This document shows positions 1 to 13,450 of a stretch of DNA of 64,000 nt, in pieces. Position 1 is the stretch's first letter; every line of letters begins with the position of its first letter. Made by a program: the position numbers and the translations under genes. A model generated the notes under the pieces. The model ran no database searches, had not been told where the DNA came from, and saw only the letters and a program-made list of their open reading frames with translations. The DNA comes from Antedon bifida (taxonomy: Eukaryota; Echinodermata; Crinoidea; Comatulida; Antedonidae): contig OY727100.1 in the NCBI GenBank assembly GCA_963402885.1, forward strand, positions 16,647,395 through 16,711,394, given 5' to 3'.

Positions 1-119
1 ACTTTCATATTGTTCATTTATCTGTGGTTGTGAAAACTAAAAAGTTTCTCTTTGAAAAAAAGAAAAAAAAATCAAATTAAAAATATATATATATATTTGG
101 CATTTTATTTACATAGTAT

Positions 120-272
120 GCTTGGTTGACACTGGAGACACAATGCAATGTAATAATACAAGTGATTTGACCAATCACAAGCGATTGATTATACACACTG
201 TTGCTTGCCATTGGTCAACTCGCTTTCATAATTGTGTTTATGCGCTTTATCTTTAGTGGAAACCATGAACGC
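120..272. mobile_element. MITE family B copy
   Basis: Ends GCTTGGTTGACACTGGAGAC and TTTAGTGGAAACCATGAACGC in inverted orientation, with TTAA directly after. The core ACCAATCACAAGCGATTGATTA matches the other family B copies at 36.7, 41.1 and 62.1 kb. Confidence 0.6.
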
Positions 273-276
273 TTAA

Positions 277-3200
277 ATGTCGAGGTCTGAAGATTCACTT
301 ATGCAAAAAACTTGAATTTCAGTCTATAAAAATGCAGGAGGCTTAGTTAATAATAATATTCATGTTTTTCTTCTGTTTTTTGTACGTTGTCACCAGTTTA
401 TAAATATCTTTGTCAATTTAATTTCCCAACAGATTATCTTTTCATTTTATTGTTGTCTGGTAAATGTTTTTACTGACCTATATTGTCAATTGTTTTGCTT
501 CCTTGCCAAAAAAAATTACTTCACCAAAAAAAAAAAAAAATTAGATTTACAATAGACTTCTTATGGTAGAAATTTGAATGGCATGTTTAATATAATCTTA
601 GAAAGAATACCAAAATTGGCCAACAAATATGCACTATTTTTCACATTTTACTAATTTTACAGTTTAAGAAAATGCAATTTAATTGGCAAAGCATGGTTTC
701 TCAAGAACCACAGACAGACATAAAAAAAGTGATGGAATAATTTAGTTGTTTCTAAATTCTTAGAGAAAAGTCACAAATATTATATTTTTTATTTATTCAT
801 GATTTATTTTAACATTATTTATTGTTGCCTAAATACATAGATTTTTACAGAAGTATTATTACAAATATATAAATTATACCTATGGTAGAATAATATGTCA
901 CAGAGCATATAAAAGCTTTAAAAAAAAAACATTTCAACATTCTTTAGACAGGTGTCGCGCAAACAACAGATGTCGTTAAAGCTCACCGTGTCTGCAGCAC
1001 GATTTTTTGCAATACGAACTGACAGGGGCCTAGAATCAAGGCTAGGCTCTCCAGTATCCAAGGCACTGCAAGTCTTCTGTCATTACAACATTCCTGCTAC
1101 GCCACTTGAGATTTGTCTTAATAAATTATAGAAATTCTTTAGCCTGAGCTTGTATGACATATATATGCGACAATGCGAGTTACGTGTGGTTAGAATGGAA
1201 CCCATAGTAAGCTTAGATAACAATCTAGTAATAATATTTATTAGATACTGGATCGATGTAAGACATATAGTCGCCATTCTATAACACTCAATAAAATTCA
1301 TAATATTGGATAATGCTTTTTTTTTATCTCTAGAGATGGAAAATGTTGATATACCTTGGTAAAAATAAATTGAACCTGAACAATTAATGCAAATATAAAT
1401 TTAAAGCATATTTCTCTAGAATTCAAATTACAATAAAAAGGAAAACAATAGGCCTAAAATGAAGGCTAAAAATATAAATTTATTATTTATTTAGAAAGGA
1501 ATATTGCTATTAGTCTTATACTTTTTATATAAAATATAAAAAACTAAAATAATGTAAAAAATCTTAAACATTTCAAAATTGAAATTATCAAATATTATTT
1601 ATGTTTTTCTGCATTGGTTATTTTGTTTACTATTTAATAACTTTAATTAAAAATTTAAAAAAAACCGCTAATATGCAACCGATATTATCTTCATTGGTCA
1701 TGCAATTTATGAATACCATGGCAACAAGGCATGGCAGCCCGTAGTGTTTACTTTGAAATTCCATTCGCTTTAATAAACACATGGACAGGTGCAGCAGTGG
1801 CCATCACGTTCCGAATCAGCTGGATAAATAGATTGAATCCTGTAGCGTATCAATGCGAATTGGAACGATCGGTTACGGCAAGAGAAATGACCCCTACTGG
1901 TAACTGTCACACTAAACTGTTAGTCAAGTTCGCAATGAAAATCGTAATTCGCTTTGGTAATTTTGGGGCTCACAAAATGAAAAAATATGGACGATTCATT
2001 GTGTGTCAAACAATCATACATACCAATATTCATTCAAGTCAAGAGTAACATTTATTTTTCTTTTAAAATTTAAGTTCATAATTATAAATTACAATAATTT
2101 GAATAAACTAAGACTCAAGAGGGCAAAATAAAATAAAAAGCAAAGTTTGTGAGAAGTAGTGCAATGTAAGTTTGAGAATGGTCATTCGTTATATATAGCC
2201 TTAAGTTTTATGAAAATTTAATTTTAAAAATCATACATTTAGAATAATCAGGATTTAGTGGGGGGCCGACCTCTTTTGTAAATGTGTCCCTTTGTTAGGG
2301 TTCGTTGAAAGGTGCTACAAATATAAAGACCATCGTTTGTTTAATAGAGGTGTCCTTTTATAGAGATGTCCCAAATGAGGGCGCTCTATATGTTTTACTG
2401 CCGCAGCATAGTTACATCACAACTGTCATACTGAAGAATGAGCATGTTACTCCATTATTATTGTCTGCTTTCTTAACCTTTAAGGCAAAAATCCAAATTG
2501 TTTTAATAGCAATATAAATTGGCAATTAGCAGAAATGGTGCCGTCCTAAGACATGCCAACAGATATCTGGTGGTATCCAGGGGGTGACACACTGTGCTAG
2601 TCATTTGCTTAAACACTTGAGACGAGCGTTAAGTCAATTATAATTCACAGTCAAGATGCCTACGGGATATTTTGATAATTAAATGCTTTGGTTAATCTTT
2701 AACAAAAGGTTAACAAGAAAATCTTTAATGTAATTTAGAAGTTAATGAAGTTCTTATGTGAGAAGACACCAAATCGTTTTAAGAACACTAAACCGACCTC
2801 GATGTGTGAAAATACAACCTACAATTTAGCTTACCTACATTCAGAGATACAATATAGGGCATGTTCAGAATACAGTTTTATTATATCTCTTTTTAAAAAC
2901 AGGGTTTTTCTTGCCTACAGAAATGGTTCCACAAACAAACCACAAAATGGAACGGATCTGAAGATCCCCAATCGATTCATGCCAAGCGCCATTCTAGTAC
3001 AGTAAACTGGTTTCAGTAGCAATTTTTAGTTCCGACAGAATTACAGTACCTCAAACCTAGGCCAGGGATAAAAGTAAACATAACCTCCACTCTCAGTAAC
3101 ATTTCTGCTTAATAAATGAACTTAGTTGTGGGAAAGAAGGAACCAGTTTGCATAGATCGCCTTGCAGATAACTTTTTACTACAATTTGTTTGAAACAATG

Positions 3201-6200
3201 TTCATTTGGTATTTTTAAATAGAAAATGACCTATAAAGACACAAGATATTTCGGGGGTGCAGTTTTGAGTTTATAACATTTTTGATGGAAAGCAAAATGT
3301 AAAAATATCTGAAGATTTTATTGAATACTTTTACTTAATACATGCCGAAGGAAGAAAACAAAGAAAAGGTGCTCGGCGCATCTTAAATAATTACCTCCTC
3401 CTTAGTTTCCATTAAAAATTAACGTTAAAGAAATTTAAATCGGTTGTAAAATTTCACAAATGCATTAGCTCAATCAGCGCCAGATGTACATGGTCGTTAC
3501 GCTTTCTACAAAACCTGACAACATGATCGTCGATTAACGAGGCATAACAAACGTGGTGGCGGATAACGTGACAATTTATCAACGTCAGAGAGATTTAAAA
3601 TGCATTTAGCCTAATTATTACAAATAGGAATAAAGGCAGAATAACTTGACAATTAGAGTAACAGTCATATGTCACTGCAGCATAGCTCATTTTGGATTCA
3701 TAGAAATGCGCTGAAATGGGTCATACAAAGAAATTGATTTTTAATAGGACAAACCAATGTCAAATGATGTTTCACATACGAAAGATCATGGATATATAAA
3801 TGAAAAAAAAAAATGGTAAAAATACGTCTATTGTAAATAGTTCAATTGTGCGCTTATCAGATTGAATAGCTCAGACTTTCTGATCTCTCCAAAATCCAAA
3901 AAGTTATACCTCTGCAAACAAAATAGTGAAGCCTACAGTAGTTGGGATAAATTACCAGATTAAAAAAAACACTCTGATTTGTTTAGGATGTGATGCAAAC
4001 GTAAAAAGTATTTTTTTTATATGGGGACTTACTGTGGTATTTTCCTGGAAATATTATAGCAATGTACGGTATCTTCTAAAATTGTATTTCTTGTGTGAAT
4101 AAATATGAATTTTATTTACTATGGATGGACAATGATATCAGAATAGTTTTTGTTGTCTACTGGGATTGTAATCAAATTACAGTATATTATATTTTATACT
4201 GTATTTTCAATAATGTTAGATTTTCCCATTGTGGAATAACAAAAAAGAATTTATGTTATAATATTAAATGTCACATTTGACTGACTACATATTTCAACAT
4301 ATAATTGTTTCCATTCATTTGTGAATATAAATATAAACACAACAATCTATTTGTGAACAACGACTAAGATTGTTCTACTAATTTGTTGCAGGCCTAACAC
4401 ATTGAAATGTCAAAATTGTTTTACTTGACACGGTCCAGCGATCAAACCCGTCAAACTTAATTTCATTGACAACTCTTAGCAACTGCAAAAAAAAGTATCA
4501 TGTGACCACAAGAAGTTCAAGGACTTTAATCACAAATTGTAAATGCGAATCGGATTAAAACGAAAAGTTATTCCACCATTTAGTAAAAGATTAGGATGAA
4601 AATTTCACTGAACGACGAGATAAACTAAACAGGAAATGCACTGTGGACGATTATTAGCGGAAGGTTTCAATTTGAACCGCACGTTTTAACAACTTTTACA
4701 GATGGCTTCCGTGTCAGCAACCAAAAATAGGTACGCAGATTTCTTACAGGAACAAGAAAAAGCAAGTTTAACGTATAATTTAGTAATTATAGCAGGATAC
4801 ATGTCTGCTATAACGAGAATGTTTCTGCTGTTTTGGCGAAATCGCAATGGCTAATTTAAACATGGGGAAGTGACCATGCAACATACAGTTGTTTGTGACT
4901 CCACATTAAATGCGATTAGGTGACTGTGATTAGTAACGTTCTAAACACGATAACATCCAACAAAAAGAGTTTACTAATCTCCATTGAGAAGGGGAGGGGC
5001 GCAAAATAAATTTCCAATACAAAAGTGAAAGAAATATTACTAAAACTTAGCTAATCATATGTTTGTCATATGTTGGTTATTAATTTAATAATTAATAGGC
5101 TGATTATTAAGCTGATTGGATTATCGGGATATTTAATATTGTTGAAATGTCAATAGTTTCTAGTTCAAATTAGTAAAAAAAATCTTAAAAGTTATATAAT
5201 TTCAAGTTTAGTAATTTACTCGGGCACAGTTATCGCTTAGTTTTTCTATCAAATCAATGTTTTATTTGATTCCATCACCAAGCATCGAAACACTCTTTTG
5301 GGAGAACTATATTCAGGGGATAATTGGTGTTGTGATCAAAAGTTCAAATTTTTAACAGGGTGGTTGGCTATGAACGCTCACTGGCTAAACCCAGGCGGCC
5401 CGAAGCTTATATGGCGCAGGGCCCACAGAGAAAAAAGGCATTAAAATTACATGTCAAAAAATGCTAAAACATCAGAGGCCTCCAGCGTTGGAGGGCTACT
5501 TAGAGTTCCTAAACCAGGGGTCAGATGCCTCTTTGTTACGCCTGGGCAATGTTTTATCATTACGGCTTACTTCCTCTTCATGCTCACACCCCCAGTCTAA
5601 AATGTCTCCTAACTGTAGTTCTGTGATTGGCTCATTATTTTATTTATTTAAGACTTTTAAAGTAAAGTTTTTAAACAGAAAATATATTTTTAAAACGTTC
5701 ATCATATCATTTTGGTTGAATGACCAACGTCGACTACCTCAACGGACACAAACTAATCTAGGAATTTAGAAAACACACACTGAAATCTCTTTTGGGAATG
5801 GATCGCATCTAAAAGGTCATCAAGGTAGGAAAAGTGATATTTTTTTAAGGGGGAAGCCTTCAACTCGCTGGTGACTACACGTCAAATCGTCAACATACTG
5901 ATTACATAATTGATGGCAAAGATTGAAATGTCGATAATTCGGGGTATAAACGGCAACATGACCTGTCTGAAGTATTACAAAACTAATCCAGAGGATGACG
6001 GGTGACAAAGATTTGACCCCCGACGGATGATGTGAAAAGTTTATGAAATATATAATTCAGAATCATCAGGTGATAATTTCTACCCAGTCATTTTTCATAC
6101 CATCAACTTAGGATTTCATAAGTTTTAAAAATATCACAAATGTATACTCACAACATATCATGTATTGCAATATTTACATAACCTATGTAAATATGTAAAT

Positions 6201-6377
6201 GTGATCAAAAGGGTATCACATGACTATATATTTCCCTACTGTGTTATATTGCCTGTGTAGTATTTGTGTAGAAATTTTAATTTAAAAAAAGACATTTTAA
6301 ATATTTGTTTCAAATTTTTGTTTTGTCAATTTAAGCGCAAAGTACTTTGTTTGTTTGTTGACATTTTTTGGACCATA
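277..6377. other. Gene-free AT-rich sequence
   Basis: No coding signal found. Apart from a family E-like repeat at 2.3 kb, only scattered higher-complexity islands stand out (about 950-1060, 1690-2045, 3470-3600), which could be conserved regulatory sequence or old repeats. Confidence 0.5.
2259..2370. repeat. Family E-like GTGTCCC repeat
   Basis: TGTGTCCCTTTGTTAGGGTT followed by AGAGGTGTCCTTTTATAGAG, the same word pattern as the 58.1-kb copy. No clean termini. Confidence 0.35.
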
Positions 6378-6608
6378 TTTAATGAGGGTGATCCATCCAG
6401 CAATTGCTGATCATTAGGGACCCTCAGAGGTTCACAAGACAAACATATACACAAGATGCTCTACATAAACAAAGTCTTATTACAAGTCTTTGGGAGTGGA
6501 GTTGTAATTTTGTCCTTAGAAAAAATCCTGACATGTGACGGGGCTTGAACCCAGGACTCTTAGAATGGTATCCAAGCATCATAACCACCAAGCCACAACT
6601 CCACTCCT
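6378..6608 (-). mobile_element. tRNA-derived SINE (minus strand)
   Basis: Read on the minus strand from about 6608, there is an A-box-like TGGCTTGGTGG (6595-6585) and a B-box GGTTCAAGCCC (6551-6541). A body of about 160 bp follows. ACAACTCCACTCC at the head pairs with GGAGTGGAGTTGT at 6491-6503, giving a long stem around the tRNA-like part. Confidence 0.65.
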
Positions 6609-7387
6609 AACCCTTTGTTTATAGGCAAATTGTTGCGGTTGTGGTTTTATAATAAAGAAATATGCACTTTAAAAATGTTTTAAAGTTTAAGTATAGATTT
6701 ATCTGTATTATTTAACATTTTCCACCTTTCAAAATATATCCAAACTACATTTTAAACCGAGAAAGTATAATAATCTGTCCTTTGAATAGCATTTTTTTTT
6801 TTTTTGGTCAAACCAATTTCATGTTGCTTGTATTGCTAAAAATAAAGTTTATTATTATATTATAAGCCTTCTACTATCTATCTACATTTAAAAAATATTA
6901 AATTGGAATGTCATGTGAAGGTTTAATCATTTAATTGATGATTTTATGGGTAACGTACCGCACATCTGTCGCAATGCCAACCGCTTTCATTCAGACAAAT
7001 TACGCTATCATCAATTCCCATCATCACAATCTACGTTTGCTTAATAATTACAACTTACAGAAAATCCCTAAATAAGCCAACACGCTTTTTACATAAACAT
7101 TTCCACAGCTTGGGGGTATGGTGTTACAAAGCTGAATGCAGTTGAACGTCAATTAGTCAAATTGACGGCACTAAAAGTTGTTCTTTTTCGTGTCATCCGC
7201 GATATGATAAAACTTGTGATTAAATTATCACATCATCCGCCATGATGATAACTGCATAATGAGATAATTTCCTGCAGAAAGTGGCTCGTCATCTTGTGGT
7301 ATTTTGTAGGTGTGTACAGATTAAGTGGATTTACACATTGAAGGACGACGAACAAATTGGGGAATGTGGGGGGGGGGGGCTGTGGGA

Positions 7388-7520
7388 GGTTGGATTGAGA
7401 GATTAAATGTGTAAAAGATTTTAATTTTGGTTTAAGTTCAGTATAAACAGATTAAGGTGGTTAGATTGAGGGATTAAATGGGTAAAAGATTTTAATTTTT
7501 GTTTAAGTTCAGTATAAACA
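7388..7520 (+). repeat. 71-bp direct duplication
   Basis: GGTTGGATTGAGAGATTAAA...AGTATAAACA at 7388 recurs at 7459 with few changes. Confidence 0.85.
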
Positions 7521-9831
7521 CAACTATTTCTAAAACAATAATCTATAAACTGTGAAATAATTTAATAGTTCAAATAGACATGCTACTGTAGGTAGGCCAG
7601 ACTTTATTTGATTGATTTTTGGTCTATTGGAATTACAATGCAATTTTGCTTATTTATTCTGAAATTTATTAAAAACTACACCGTTAAACATTTGATACAC
7701 TCCCAATAAGAAGAGGTTGCCTACCATTACACGGGGGTATAAGAAAGTACTGACCAAACAATTAGCACTTACTGCGATGGATTTGGCTAGGCTTAAGCAT
7801 GCACGGAACTCTAGTGCATGTAAGCTAAGCTGGTAGATAAATGTACGTTTTCGACTTCAACGATTAAAGTACATCTATCAACTCGTCAGATATCAAAACA
7901 ACTTTACTTATACCTAAATCCATACAACACCAAACACATGACGCAAACTAAAAATTCATCTGACATTAATGTCTGTTGATGTCCGATTGAAAACCAATCT
8001 GCAGTCTGCACGGAGACTATAGATAATTAGAAAGGAATCCACACCCATCCTAAGTTTCATATTTATGACACTTTTTTTTATCAACACTGCTGATAGCTGT
8101 AGATGAATTGCAGATATATACATTCGTATAATTGTGAGCTGGGACAACAAATGTTAAATAAGAACCAGGGGTGTGTTTTTGCTGATGAACATATTGCTGG
8201 TATTACAGTATAACCATTATAGATATATTAAACAACTAGATTACAAGGATAGCGTAAGGGGCGTGTGCTTGCTTTTTGATTGTTAACTTAAAGATATATT
8301 GTCCCCCTGAAATTTGTTTTTATAAATATTTTTGGGTTATTTTATGTGTAAGTTTACTCACTTTGACAAAAAATTAGATTGAAATAAATATGTTACTGAT
8401 AAAACCAAAATTGCCTGCAAAATCCATGGTTTCTGGTTAAATTTGATTTTTTATAATCGATATCATATTTTATTGTTTATCTTTGTTTCAAAAGTGAATA
8501 ACTTTATTAACACTACAGAATGGCGTAATCATAATTTGGGAGACAAGACATTTTTCACTTTATACAGTAGTTTAATGTAGTATTCATATGGTATACTATT
8601 GAATGAATAGAGAACATGATTGAGAGGCTCTTTTTAATGGGAAACAAAAACATTCCAATTCTGGTGTGAACACAATCATACAAATACAATATAGAACAGT
8701 TAAAGCATGTTTAACAAATTATGAATTGACAACTTTGAAAAACCCGTTCTCAAACTCTCAAGCTAAAATCTTCTACGCCAACATGTACTATTAATACTTT
8801 AATGATCAGCCAGTATTATTTGCCAAAGTATAATACAAGGAAACTCTTTAATAGTATTGTTTTAATTTCTAAATGTTTTCCAGACATGATCTATGTATCA
8901 AATTATCACATAATTGGCATTAATAATAGAAATAATAAAACAAAATTAATCAACTTTCAGAAATAAAAACACACTACAACATAACAGATGATGGAAGCTA
9001 GGAGGTATGAAACAGAGATGACAAAAACTGCATAGCTAAGCGGACGATAGCGGACGACAGTGTTTAGTGATAGCAGACGACGCATTCAAATTTTGACAGT
9101 GAACAGTGCCCCATGCACTTTGTTGATTATTTAGCTCAAACTGGGTAAATATAGACTTGCACTGTATGGGAAATAATTAATACAATGCTGTTGAAATTCA
9201 ATTAGTGAATATTTAACGAGGGAAAAGTATCTGTAAGTGGAGAACATGACTTTGTATATTTCACATCCTAAACCAAATATGTTGCTTATGTTGCGCCATT
9301 GGTTGACATAATGATTATTAATTTATTGTATGTATTTAGGGTATACTTAAATAACATGCATCCTTTGGGACAATAAATAGAATATTTCTCTCTGTATTAA
9401 TATATTGTAAACAAATTAAATTAAAAATATTAATATCACTTCATAGTGTCGGTTTACACTTATCCAAATGTATTAAGGAATGTAAGAAAGTTAGGGACTT
9501 TTGCAAACTTTTGCTAAGAATAACCATGAAACAAAGAAAAACCCAATCACGCCGGTAACTAGGATTTTTTTCAACAAACATAATAAGGAGCTAGACTAGG
9601 TTAGGTCTATTGCTTGCTGGTCTCAAGTTTGAAAAGGCACTTGAGAAAAAGGGGTTACTTTTAAATCCTTTCTCTTCTTCTTTATAATTCACTCTCTTTC
9701 TAGGTGCCGTATCTACGAACATTCTGCCACAATTTTCTGCTTCTCGCTTTCATTAACAGGTCCACTCCTTGATGTTCTACACCTTTTTCTGTTAACCACT
9801 TTATTCACTACCCACCGTAGTTCATTCTAAA

Positions 9832-9967
9832 GCTCTGTTTACACTATCAAACTAGTTTAACAAAAAAAGTGTGATGTGCCCAAATACGGTAGTGATATGA
9901 CATCATCATGTCCATACATTGGTACATCACATTTTTGTCATATAAAGTTTGATAGTGTAGACAGAGC
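9832..9967. mobile_element. MITE family A copy
   Basis: Left end GCTCTGTTTACACTATCAAA, right end GTTTGATAGTGTAGACAGAGC, flanked by TAAA and TTTA. The core contains CCCAAATACGGTAGTGATAT and GACATCATCATGTCC. At least nine copies occur in the window. Confidence 0.8.
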
Positions 9968-11221
9968 TTTACACTAAACCTACACAAACTATCCAGATCC
10001 TATAGATCAACAAAAAGTAAAATTCAAGAAAGAAAGTATTTTTTTCTCACTTTCTTTATAATAATCTTTTGCATCCAGCTTTCATTGAAATACTTAAAAT
10101 TTAATACATACAGATAATCTATATTCATCTTTAATTAAAATTAATTAGTAAAAAATGAAATGTTAGACAGTTAATGATTTTGCACTTTTTTAATTGATGA
10201 TGACACTTTTTAAACCATATGATTTGATGGCTATACAACCACAGTCAGTAGCAAAATTTCATTTTACATTTTTTATACCTGTAGATTCCATGTTTCTATT
10301 GAGCATGAGAATTTGATTTTAAACCTATTCTTTTTTAAAATGGATCAATATAAAAAAACCACAAAACAAAAATCAAATTTTATAATGGCAAACAACATAA
10401 TTGACTCCAATCTGGATTGACACAATTTTGAGCTCCAATCATATCTCAATTTGAACTCACCTCAGAAGTTTTCTGGATGGCGCGAACATCTGACTACTCT
10501 CTGCAGATAATAATGATGTCATTACGTACCTAACCACAAACGATCATCAAAACCAAAAACCAATTTAATTTTGAGTAATAATTAGACAAACAAAGTTTGG
10601 AAGAAACTGTTCTTTTGGGATTTTTTGACAGAAAGACATTGGTGTAAGTGTAAGCTTACACACGCATTAGTACGGTACTGTATACGGTACATTTACAACA
10701 GTAGATATTTTAGAGGATTATAGTGTATCCTAAAAAGTAATGATTACGCAATGCAACACTTTGCCAACTGTAACGCAAGCATTAGCAACAACCATGTAAT
10801 CACATCAAGACTTGTCAATCTATCTCGGTAACAACCCGCGTCACATGATCACTTAATATCGAGATGTTTCCGGTATTGATGGCGATGATGAACTTCCGCT
10901 GAGACCTGTTCTCCATTTTAAATTTCACTGTGCTATATTTTTGATAGATCATCACGCAAGTGTTTTGAACAAATATCGGAAATCAAATGATGTTTAGAAG
11001 ATGACTAAAGTGCTACTAGAATGATGCAAAAAATAAAGTGTTATATAAAAGGAATTATCTACGTTATAAGACAAGGGAGTATTTATGTATGTTTACACAT
11101 GGGGTATCAAAATGACCGCAATGGTCCTGGGAAAGTTTTACAAATTTTGACTAAAAAACACAAACAAAAATACTGTTACAAGGAAGAGAAGAAATAAGGA
11201 GTAAAGCCAAAGATTACATCT

Positions 11222-11383
11222 ACGTCTACACTATCAAACAAGTTTGACAAAAACAGAAGCTAAAATATGGTAGTGATGTGCCGAAATATGGTAGTGATAT
11301 GCTCAAATATGGTAATGATATGACATCATCATGTCCATATATGGGCACATTTTTTGTCACATAAAGTTTGATAGTGTAGCTTT
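11222..11383. mobile_element. MITE family A copy
   Basis: GTCTACACTATCAAACAAGT on the left and AAGTTTGATAGTGTAGC on the right. The core motif CAAATATGGTAGTGATATG occurs three times as a short internal duplication. Confidence 0.75.
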
Positions 11384-12002
11384 AGAAGTGCATGGCCACA
11401 GAATTTTGTTTACCGGTACTATATTTTTGAGAGGTTATGTTTCTGTGTGCATAATAGAATTAGAAAGAAAAGGGTTTGTTACAGGCAAACTTGTATCAAA
11501 CTAAGCGAAATCATATTTTTTAAAAACCAAGAAGAATGATTTTAAAAGTGAAATCAAATCGCCTGTAACATTACTCAAGTTTCCTCAAATTCAAATACAT
11601 TTTAACAGAAAAACTCATTTAGTGATAAGAATGCAACTATTAGATTTAATACAAAACCATTGAATAAGACAGATAATGAAGTGCATCATCATCTGCAATT
11701 CGAAAGTGCTTTTAGAACCGATATTAGCGGGATTAGAGTTACGTTAATAGTTAAATGGTCTCTATACAAGCCAACATTTTTCTAATGAAATGAGTGTTTC
11801 AATAGAAAAGACCAAGATATATCCATATATTTGCAAGTATTGTCAAATTGAGATGCAACATGAATGTGAAGTTTATGACATCACAACTAGACACAAAACG
11901 CAGATTATTCATTTATCAACAGTTTATTTGCCTACATTGAGTAAAAAACAAAACATGTCAAGTAATGTCATTACTGAAAATAAATGAATATTTTATGGAT
12001 AT

Positions 12003-12160
12003 ATTGCACTCGCATGAAGTTGCACTCGCATATAACAAAATTGCACTCGCATATAACAAAATTGCACTCGCATATAACAAAATTGCACTCGCATATAACA
12101 AAATTGCACTCGCATATAACAAAATTGCACTCGCATAACAAAATTGCACTCACATCATAA
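12003..12160. repeat. 21-bp tandem array, about 7 units
   Basis: Unit ATTGCACTCGCATATAACAAA, nearly identical between copies, degenerate at both ends. Open reading frames across it are by-products of a unit length divisible by three. Confidence 0.9.
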
Positions 12161-13364
12161 CAACATTACACTCTAGGAAATTAAGTTCTGGCAATTTTAA
12201 CATGGCATAATTTTAAGCATTGGCTTACATTGAAAAAGAGACGGCCATCCCGAGGTGTGAAAATAATCTCCTTGGTGGCGGTAACAAAAAATAGAGGGAA
12301 GCAAACAATCTTAACGCTAACAGACAGAAAAACTTTTAAAAAATAGGCCTACAGTACATGTATTTTGTACAGATAATCTTATTAGGTAGGCTGAAAATAA
12401 GTTTCATTTCAACCCGTACTATTAATTTTATAAAGTATATATTTCAAAAGCTATTTAATACAGTCATTTGTTGAGAAGGGAATATAAAAACAATGTTACA
12501 GTGATGTTCTGAACAATAACATAAGTGTTGCCATACTTAGCATGTGGTTTACATTACACCGTTCTTGATAGGTATTAGGGAGAGATTAGCAATCCTACGC
12601 CCTGTGTATTGATAAAATTATGTCTGGCGCCATAGATTCTCCTCACGGACTCGCAAGTCCGCCCATCAAGAGCACACACAAAACAAGGGGAACCAAGTGT
12701 CTTCGAAACTATCCCACAGGAATATGGGACTACTGATCCCAATTCTCTTGGGAAAATGTTCACAATTAAAATTTGACATCGAATTTAAAAGAATGAAACA
12801 GAAAAACTATTTTTGTGAAGTAAATGTTAAATTTTAAACCTAGGATAAAGACTAGACTTATACTGGGTCAAAGGTCATACATGCTTTGACAACTAAATTC
12901 ATCTGGGGGTCAGTTAATGCTAAATTCAATTGAATCAACATGCAAGATTGATAAGTGACATATTTTATTATTTAAAGCGCAACGAATGTCTAACGGCAAA
13001 TGCTTAATTCCATAGGGGAGGATTTTAAGTATAAAAGTATGTTGTGTTTAGCTCTCGAAAATCTTATATTTTTGTACAAAAATGGAAACGTTTCAACACG
13101 TATCATTGCATAAGGTTTCATTTCTACAAAAAAAACAACTAAAAATAAGAGTAACTTTTATCTAAAATTGAAGAACGACATCAAAGTGAAAATTGTGTAG
13201 TTGAATAATGAAATTAAATTAGGTTGCAGATTGATGTATTTAATGTTAATTACATGTCAATCACTTAATATAAAATAATGCTTCTTCACTGTTGGTATAA
13301 TGAACTACCATTTATGGTTTGAAAATACAAGAATCAGGCCTACATGGAACTGGTTAACTATATA

Positions 13365-13450
13365 TTTTTAGTCGCTTGTAAACGCAACTCTTTGTCGGTC
13401 GGTCGGTAAACACTAACTCAAATTTGCACACGCAACTACAGCCACGTATT
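13365..13450 (-). mobile_element. GACC-microsatellite-centred repeat copy
   Basis: On the minus strand GGCTGTAGTTGCGTG, then TTAGTGTTTACCGACCGACC, then GCGTTTACAAGCGACT. The same order occurs on the plus strand at 48,990-49,105. Confidence 0.5.

Larger units (their letters stand above)
6609..12002. other. Gene-free sequence with MITEs
   Basis: Two family A MITEs, a 71-bp duplication and a G10 run at about 7370. The block 7190-7330 is of higher complexity (repeated TTATCACATCATCCGCC-type words). No exon supported. Confidence 0.5.

Noticed and set aside
1731-2048. 105-codon plus-strand frame
   Set aside because: No signal, domain, or flanking splice signals; composition alone is not enough to call it a gene.
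12575-12763. 62-codon minus-strand frame with balanced composition
   Set aside because: No domain or splice context; contains a GGACTCGCAAGTCC palindrome and is more likely an old repeat.
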